Positions 4,572 through 7,518 of a stretch of 7,518 bases of DNA are shown piece after piece; the first letter of the stretch is position 1, and each line of letters begins with the position of its first letter. The stretch spans positions 1 to 7,518 of the forward strand of contig CANGGC010000103.1 in assembly GCA_947453125.1 (NCBI GenBank), given 5' to 3'. The notes under the pieces were generated by a model that was given only the letters and a program-made list of their open reading frames with translations, searched no databases and was not told where the DNA came from. The position numbers and the translations under genes are program-made. Origin of the DNA: Planctomycetaceae bacterium. GTDB taxonomy: Bacteria > Planctomycetota > Planctomycetia > Pirellulales > UBA1268.

Positions 4572-5327
4572 ATGAGGAAACGACTCATCATTCCGTTGGC
4601 GGCTCTTCTTGCGGCCGGCGCCTGCGCAGTTCTATGGGCTCGCTCGGATGGGTCGCGGACGCTGTCTATGCGTTTTCCAGCAGCCCAAGCGTGGCCAGCA
4701 GATCAGTGCTGGAGCTGGACCTTTCCTTTCCCTGACCGATCGGGGGGTGACAGAATCGGGCTGAGGTTGCGACAGAAATCCGCACCTTTGCCGCCTGGAA
4801 CGAGTCCGAAGATTGGCGGCCACGAGAAGGCGATGCGGACGGCGGAATCCGAAGGTTCATTCGCGACAGGCATGATCGGACGTTCAAACCTGACCGATGA
4901 GCCGGCTGGAGTGGCAACCGTCCAACTCCTCGATCTGTCCGAGATCGGCGCGGTGTCATCGGTGCCAGAGAGACCCTTGCGAGTGTTGGCGAAGTTGTCG
5001 GTCGGAGGCAATGAGGTAAAGCTTTCGAGCGGGTTGACGATTCTGAACGGGAAGGGATTCGCAGGATGCTCCTTTCGGAACGAAGGGACGTGGGCCAATG
5101 GCGAGTTGTATCTGATGAGCTTCTGGATTTATGGCGATGGAAGTGTGACACAGTACGACGTTCTCGTGGAACAGTCGGCGGATCGGCCGGCCCACGAACC
5201 ACGCACTGAAACGGACCGGCCGGACGAGACGGTCCTTGTGATGCCATCGCGGCTCCGCGCCCGGCCGGCCGTTGAATACTGGCCGTTCGGTGAGCGGAGG
5301 GCTTCCGGGTGGACGATTCGCCAATGA
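4572..5327 (+). CDS. Cassette 8: exported or membrane-anchored hypothetical protein, 251 aa, C-terminus crossing attC9
   Basis: ATG at 4572 follows a GAGG-rich stretch (4561-4564). MRKR plus a hydrophobic segment (5-21, ending AAGAC) is a signal peptide or anchor; the Cys at 18 lacks a full lipobox. The mature part is probably extracytoplasmic and strand-rich: QCWSWTFPFPDRSGG, then VATVQLLDLSEIGAVS, LRVLAKLSVGGNEVKLSSGLTIL and FRNEGTWANGELYLMSFWIYGDGS. I do not recognise the family. From about residue 208 on the sequence is attC9, and the final 13 residues (FGERRASGWTIRQ) lie beyond the recombination point, in the next cassette. The frame then overlaps the next gene by 19 bases. The native stop of this cassette appears to be missing or was never present before the site. 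Confidence 0.72.
   Translation: MRKRLIIPLAALLAAGACAVLWARSDGSRTLSMRFPAAQAWPADQCWSWTFPFPDRSGGDRIGLRLRQKSAPLPPGTSPKIGGHEKAMRTAESEGSFATGMIGRSNLTDEPAGVATVQLLDLSEIGAVSSVPERPLRVLAKLSVGGNEVKLSSGLTILNGKGFAGCSFRNEGTWANGELYLMSFWIYGDGSVTQYDVLVEQSADRPAHEPRTETDRPDETVLVMPSRLRARPAVEYWPFGERRASGWTIRQ
5193..5291 (+). repeat. attC9, site fully inside the 4572-5327 reading frame
   Basis: R'' CACGAAC (5193-5199) and R' GTTCGGT (5285-5291) match at 5 of 7. AACGG (5210-5214) pairs with CCGTT (5269-5273) and CCGGCCGG (5216-5223) with CCGGCCGG (5261-5268): 13 pairs with A5215 extruded. Spacers are 10 and 11 bases, close to attC3 and attC4. The stem is among the strongest in the window. Confidence 0.85.
5296..5301 (+). 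promoter_or_regulatory. Ribosome binding site fixing the GTG start at 5309
   Basis: GGAGGG at 5296-5301 lies 7 bases before GTG 5309. The alternative ATG at 5324 would have no such site at a workable distance. Confidence 0.7.
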
Positions 5328-5827
5328 TCGCGGAGTACCGGCGGCAACTCGCAGCCACGCTGGCGTGGTGTGAGCCGCGGTTTGATCCGGCCCGCGCTGC
5401 CGACTCGCTCCGGCCGCCGGAACTCGGCCCGCGGCGGAACATCGTCCATGGGGGCAGCCACGTGGACGTGATCGCTGCGGAGGTGGCCGCTGTCCTCGCC
5501 CGCCGGCAAGAACTGCTCGGGTGCAGGCCGGCACCGGCAGCGGCGCTCCCGCCCGGCGACCGCATCCTGGCGTTCCTGCCGCGGCGCAGCCTGTTCCACG
5601 GCAGCTCGCCGCCGGAGTGCGACGGGTTCATCGACTCGGACGAGATCCCGCCGTGGGGCACCTGGATTGTCTGGGCCGGCGAGATGCTCTTGTCGTGGGT
5701 GCCGGCTTCGATGGTCGCGGGCGTGGACTCGGCCATCCGGTGCAACCCGGAGGAGAGCATCCGGTGGGCATCGGAGCAACCCGAGCCGCTCATTCAAGAG
5801 TTGCGCAGGTTGGCGGTACTGAGGTAG
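5309..5827 (+). CDS. Cassette 9: hypothetical protein, 172 aa
   Basis: GTG 5309 is chosen for its GGAGGG site and for the usual short distance (17 bases) after R'; ATG 5324 is the in-frame alternative. GC3 is very high. The N-terminal half is helical: IAEYRRQLAATLAWCEPRFDP (7-27), a conserved-looking RPPELGPRRNIVHGG segment (35-49), then VDVIAAEVAAVLARRQELL. The C-terminal half is strand-rich with RILAFLPRRSLFHG, DGFIDSDEIPPWGTWIVWAG and LLSWVPASMV, ending in a helix (QPEPLIQELRRLAVLR). There is no signal peptide. I believe similar proteins occur as hypotheticals in Gemmata-type planctomycetes, but no function can be assigned. The pattern of a short surface-exposed acidic loop next to aromatic strands would also suit an immunity-type protein. 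Confidence 0.8.
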   Translation: MDDSPMIAEYRRQLAATLAWCEPRFDPARAADSLRPPELGPRRNIVHGGSHVDVIAAEVAAVLARRQELLGCRPAPAAALPPGDRILAFLPRRSLFHGSSPPECDGFIDSDEIPPWGTWIVWAGEMLLSWVPASMVAGVDSAIRCNPEESIRWASEQPEPLIQELRRLAVLR

Positions 5828-5832
5828 GGCAC

Positions 5833-5930
5833 GCCGAACCAATCGCCGCGGCAGCCGGCGAGAGCGAGTAGTCTGATCGAGGTTCAATGCTCCAGCGGCC
5901 CCATCAGCCGCTGGGGGGTATGCGTTCGAC
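5833..5930 (+). repeat. attC10, family B-like site
   Basis: R'' GCCGAAC (5833-5839) and R' GTTCGAC (5924-5930) match at 6 of 7. The loop shares TGCTCCAGCGGCC (5888-5900) exactly with attC5, but the L arms are divergent: CGCGGC (5847-5852) can face GCCGCT (5907-5912) with gaps. The site begins 5 bases after the upstream stop. Confidence 0.78.
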
Positions 5931-5933
5931 GTC

Positions 5934-5940
5934 AGGGGGG
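5934..5940 (+). promoter_or_regulatory. Ribosome binding site fixing the GTG start at 5947
   Basis: AGGGGGG at 5934-5940 is 6 bases before GTG 5947. Earlier in-frame ATGs (5887, 5920) lie within attC10. Confidence 0.6.
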
Positions 5941-5946
5941 AAGCGC

Positions 5947-6423
5947 GTGGGCAAAAAGGGGCAGGCGTTTGCGAAGGGTGGTTGTGGCTGCCTGCTGGCG
6001 TTCGCTGCCATAGCCCTTTTCGTTGTCCTTGCGGGCGGCAGCGCCCAGATAGACCCCTGGGGAGTGGCCTGCTTGTTCGTGGTTGGAGGGCTGATCGGAC
6101 TTGTCGTACTTGCCATCTACAACAAGGGCAGGCGGGACGCTGGCCGGCTCATCCGGCGCACGGTAATCCGGAACGCGAGACCCATGCCCATGGGCATCTT
6201 TGTTGAGCCCGAGGGCTTGGATTACTGGCTGATGCCGGATGAGGAATTCGAGATCCGTGCGGAGGTTTCCTTTGCCGGCGACGAGTTTGAGCTCGTGCTT
6301 CATGAAGATGGTGTTGCGGTGTGGCCAAGCCACGGTATGGGCGATATCACCGTCCACAAAGGGAATTTTCAGCTTGGATGGAGTCACCAGCGCCCTCGAA
6401 AGTGGCCGCCATCGCGGACCTGA
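5947..6423 (+). CDS. Cassette 10: two-helix inner-membrane protein with C-terminal soluble domain, 158 aa
   Basis: GTG 5947 is selected over ATG 5887 and ATG 5920 because both of those lie in attC10, and because a G-rich ribosome binding site precedes it. After GKKGQAFAKGG come a Cys-containing hydrophobic helix (GCGCLLAFAAIALFVVLAGG, about 12-31) and a second one (WGVACLFVVGGLIGLVVLAIY, about 38-58). A basic stretch (NKGRRDAGRLIRR) then suggests that the C-terminal domain is cytoplasmic by the positive-inside rule. That domain (IFVEPEGLDYWLMPDEEFEIRAE...FELVLHEDGVAVWPS...ITVHKG) is strand-rich and acidic. I have an impression of the same layout in planctomycete hypotheticals; function is unknown. 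TGA at 6421-6423 is 14 bases before R'' of attC11. Confidence 0.78.
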   Translation: MGKKGQAFAKGGCGCLLAFAAIALFVVLAGGSAQIDPWGVACLFVVGGLIGLVVLAIYNKGRRDAGRLIRRTVIRNARPMPMGIFVEPEGLDYWLMPDEEFEIRAEVSFAGDEFELVLHEDGVAVWPSHGMGDITVHKGNFQLGWSHQRPRKWPPSRT

Positions 6424-6437
6424 CGTGCCGAGAGACG

Positions 6438-6472
6438 GCCGAACCATGCGCTGCTGAACTCGGTCGTTCGGC
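6438..6472 (+). repeat. attC11, very short or internally deleted site
   Basis: R'' GCCGAAC (6438-6444) and R' GTTCGGC (6466-6472) are exact complements but only 21 bases apart. CTGCTGA (6451-6457) lies 8 bases before R' exactly as in attC5, 7, 8 and 12, while no L'' arm or loop remains between the boxes. The best L'' partner is CACCAGCGC (6386-6394), 8 of 9 against GCGCTGCTG (6449-6457), but this lies in the upstream gene. Confidence 0.65.
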
Positions 6473-6499
6473 GGTTGATGTTTGGCAGGGAGCAAGCTT

Positions 6500-6799
6500 A
6501 TGGCTGACGCTGGCGAACCGTTCGGGGCGGCTGTCTACGACGCGTTGCGAAGGCTTTCTGGGTTCGGCTTTCTCAGCTCCCACCTGAACCATGCCGTGAT
6601 TCAGGCCCTCAAGTTGGCTGACCGCGAAGGAACAGCGCGGATCTTCGCCGCCTGCGGGCCGGACATTGCAACGCTGATCGCCTCAGGCGAGCCGGAGGCC
6701 GTCGCTGAACAACTGCTGGCGGCCAGGCAGGTGCAGATCGAGCAAAGGGCTTTGGTGGGCGAACTGCTGGAACTTCTCACATCACTCCTAAGCGCTTAA
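6500..6799 (+). CDS. Cassette 11: small helical hypothetical protein, 99 aa
   Basis: ATG 6500 is preferred over the TTG at 6482 because GGGAG (6488-6492) precedes it by 7 bases. The product is almost wholly helical: EPFGAAVYDALRRLSGFGFLS (6-26), HLNHAVIQALKLADREGTARIF (28-49), ATLIASGEPEAVAEQLLAARQVQIEQRALVGELLELLTSLLS (57-98). The last helix has a leucine-rich heptad-like pattern and could dimerise. It is cytosolic and I do not recognise it. The TAA stop (6797-6799) is formed by the attC12 R'' box GCTTAAC itself, so the recombination site supplies the stop codon. Confidence 0.75.
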   Translation: MADAGEPFGAAVYDALRRLSGFGFLSSHLNHAVIQALKLADREGTARIFAACGPDIATLIASGEPEAVAEQLLAARQVQIEQRALVGELLELLTSLLSA

Positions 6800-6983
6800 C
6801 CACACGATGCAGCAGTCGGCGGGGGCGGGTAGGCTTTTGAGGGCCTGACCGGTTTGGGTTTCCTGTGCCGCGCGACATGCGGGGGCAGGGGGGGGCTGAC
6901 CCAGGCAGACAGCGGAGGCGGATCGGCTCTTCGAAGGGCAGTGCTCCAGCGGCCATAGCCGCTGCTGAGCTTCATCGTTCGGC
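6794..6983 (+). repeat. attC12, family B site with an enlarged loop
   Basis: R'' GCTTAAC (6794-6800) fits the classical RYYYAAC. R' is GTTCGGC (6977-6983). GATGCAGCAG-CGGCGG (6807-6822) pairs imperfectly with CCGCTGCTGAGCTTCATC (6959-6976). GGGTAGGCTTTT (6827-6838) and GCAGTGCTCCAGCGGCC (6938-6954) match attC5. At 190 bases it is twice the length of attC5; the extra bases, roughly 6840-6935, sit in the loop. Confidence 0.82.
6840..6935. other. Loop insertion in attC12
   Basis: Between GGCTTTT and GGGCAGTGCTCC, where attC5 has only a few bases, attC12 holds about 95 GC-rich bases with G-runs (6880-6896). GCCTG (6843-6847) and CAGGC (6902-6906) could pair across part of it. No ORF or target-site duplication is visible. 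Confidence 0.55.
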
Positions 6984-6991
6984 GACGGTCC

Positions 6992-7518
6992 ATGCAGCGG
7001 GATGAGTCCATGGATCGCGACCAGTCTGCCGAACGTCCTCGTTGTGATCGTGACCTGTCCGCTGACATCGACGTCCCGTCGCAGCCGGACGCTTCGTGCT
7101 ACTCCGTAGCGTGGGACATCGTCATCCCGCTCAGCCTCGCCGCTCTTCCATTCGCCGCGTTTAGGCTGCTGGGGCTCGTGACACACGGCCTCGACAAGCC
7201 GGAGGCGACTCCGCCGCTTGCTGTGATCGCCGCAATGATTGTGCTGCAGACGATCGGGATCGTCGCGATGGCGGTTTTAGTTTTTTGGAGACTGGGGACC
7301 GCCTTCAGCCAATTGAACGCTCGCTCGAATCACAAGCCCGCGGCGTGGCGCCGGCTGGCTGTGATTCTTTCTGTCGTGTGCTTGCTCCTGACGGATATCC
7401 TTGCCAATGTGGCTGCGGCGTTCGCTGGCGGCGGATTCCTGCTGATGGCTGCCGTGCCGACATTCCTTGCCTCCTTGGCCTGCAAGGGCATCGCGTTTTC
7501 GGGCATGCCAAGAGGGCG
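6992..7518 (+). CDS. Cassette 12: multi-pass membrane protein (partial, runs off the right edge)
   Basis: The frame from ATG 6992 stays open to the window end (175 codons, no stop). An in-frame ATG at 7010 is an alternative start; neither has a strong ribosome binding site. A charged, Cys-containing N-terminal region (RDESMDRDQSAERPRCDRD, about 3-21) precedes four hydrophobic segments: IVIPLSLAALPFAAFRLLGLV (about 43-63), LAVIAAMIVLQTIGIVAMAVL, LAVILSVVCLLLTDILANVAAAF and FLLMAAVPTFLASLACKGIAF. The loop between helices 2 and 3 is basic (NARSNHKPAAWRR), which suggests it is cytoplasmic. Probably an inner-membrane protein; no transporter or enzyme motif is seen and the family is not recognised. 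It starts 8 bases after the attC12 R' box. Confidence 0.72.
   Translation, partial: MQRDESMDRDQSAERPRCDRDLSADIDVPSQPDASCYSVAWDIVIPLSLAALPFAAFRLLGLVTHGLDKPEATPPLAVIAAMIVLQTIGIVAMAVLVFWRLGTAFSQLNARSNHKPAAWRRLAVILSVVCLLLTDILANVAAAFAGGGFLLMAAVPTFLASLACKGIAFSGMPRG

Larger units (their letters stand above)
1..7518 (+). mobile_element. Integron gene-cassette array (12 attC-like sites, 13 units, no integrase in window)
   Basis: Seen: compact genes all on the + strand alternate with imperfect inverted repeats whose outer boxes end in AAC and begin with GTT. From the second site on, the next start codon lies only 8 to 29 bases after each R' box (61 after the first), and stop codons lie just before, inside or shortly after the R'' box. 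Known: this gene-attC-gene-attC order with uniform polarity defines integron cassette arrays, in which IntI recombines at the G/TT point of R'. Inferred: cassette borders lie near 455, 969, 1630, 2014, 2516, 3278, 3868, 4482, 5285, 5924, 6466 and 6977. With this polarity intI and attI should lie to the left of the window. Because no intI is visible, the array could also be a stand-alone cluster of attC sites lacking integrase. Confidence 0.85.

Noticed and set aside
4666..5793. Long minus-strand open frame (375 codons) across two + genes and attC9
   Set aside because: Ser/Arg/Pro-rich translation typical of the reverse of GC-rich coding DNA; it crosses an attC and opposes the uniform + polarity. 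The + frames have ribosome binding sites and sensible domains.
5129..5887. Second long minus-strand open frame (252 codons)
   Set aside because: Arg/Pro/His-rich shadow of the 5309-5827 gene; no start signal and it spans attC9.
7029..7035. GCCGAAC inside the last gene as an R'' box
   Set aside because: It lies near the start of an open membrane-protein frame with no L arms or R' box downstream; probably chance.

Overview
The window reads as a stretch of an integron gene-cassette array. It is GC-rich, with mostly G/C third codon positions. Thirteen cassette-sized units lie head to tail, all genes on the + strand. Nearly every gene is followed within a few bases by an imperfect inverted repeat with attC architecture: a 7-base R'' box ending in AAC, an L'' arm, a loop, an L' arm and a 7-base R' box starting with GTT. 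I find 12 such sites, giving 11 complete cassettes plus one partial cassette at each end. No integrase gene, attI site, tRNA, rRNA, CRISPR array or insertion sequence is visible. The protein families (a toxin-first PIN/antitoxin pair, a small MCRYAF zinc ribbon, hypotheticals of a Gemmata-like type) and the 'AVNPSGGSG' read-through tail suggest a planctomycete, probably Gemmataceae. That assignment is inference.

Layout. 1-207: 3' end of a GC-rich gene with a duplicated acidic tail. 208-364: gene-free, with one GC-rich hairpin. attC1 (365-461). Cassette 1: unknown protein (523-879) behind a perfect 17-bp palindrome. attC2 (886-975). Cassette 2: beta-propeller-like protein (986-1591). attC3 (1546-1636). 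Cassette 3: small protein (1647-1931). attC4 (1930-2020). Cassette 4: zinc-ribbon protein (2050-2424). attC5 (2426-2522). Cassette 5: VapC-like PIN toxin and overlapping antitoxin (2549-3034, 3024-3203). attC6 (3204-3284). Cassette 6: membrane-anchored protein (3302-3817). attC7 (3785-3874). Cassette 7: DUF7674-like protein (3893-4405). attC8 (4405-4488). Cassette 8: 15-codon micro-ORF plus exported protein (4509-4556, 4572-5327). attC9 (5193-5291). Cassette 9: unknown soluble protein (5309-5827). attC10 (5833-5930). Cassette 10: two-helix membrane protein (5947-6423). attC11 (6438-6472, very short). Cassette 11: small helical protein (6500-6799). attC12 (6794-6983, very long). Cassette 12: multi-pass membrane protein running off the end (6992-7518).

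The genes do not form a pathway; they are independently acquired units that share recombination sites. The sites fall into at least three sequence families, and most R' boxes are GTTCGGC or close to it rather than the classical GTTRRRY. The toxin-antitoxin cassette is the one unit whose role in the array is predictable: such cassettes are known to stabilise large cassette arrays. Several reading frames end inside an attC, and one crosses a whole attC into the next cassette, so their C-termini are built partly from recombination-site DNA.
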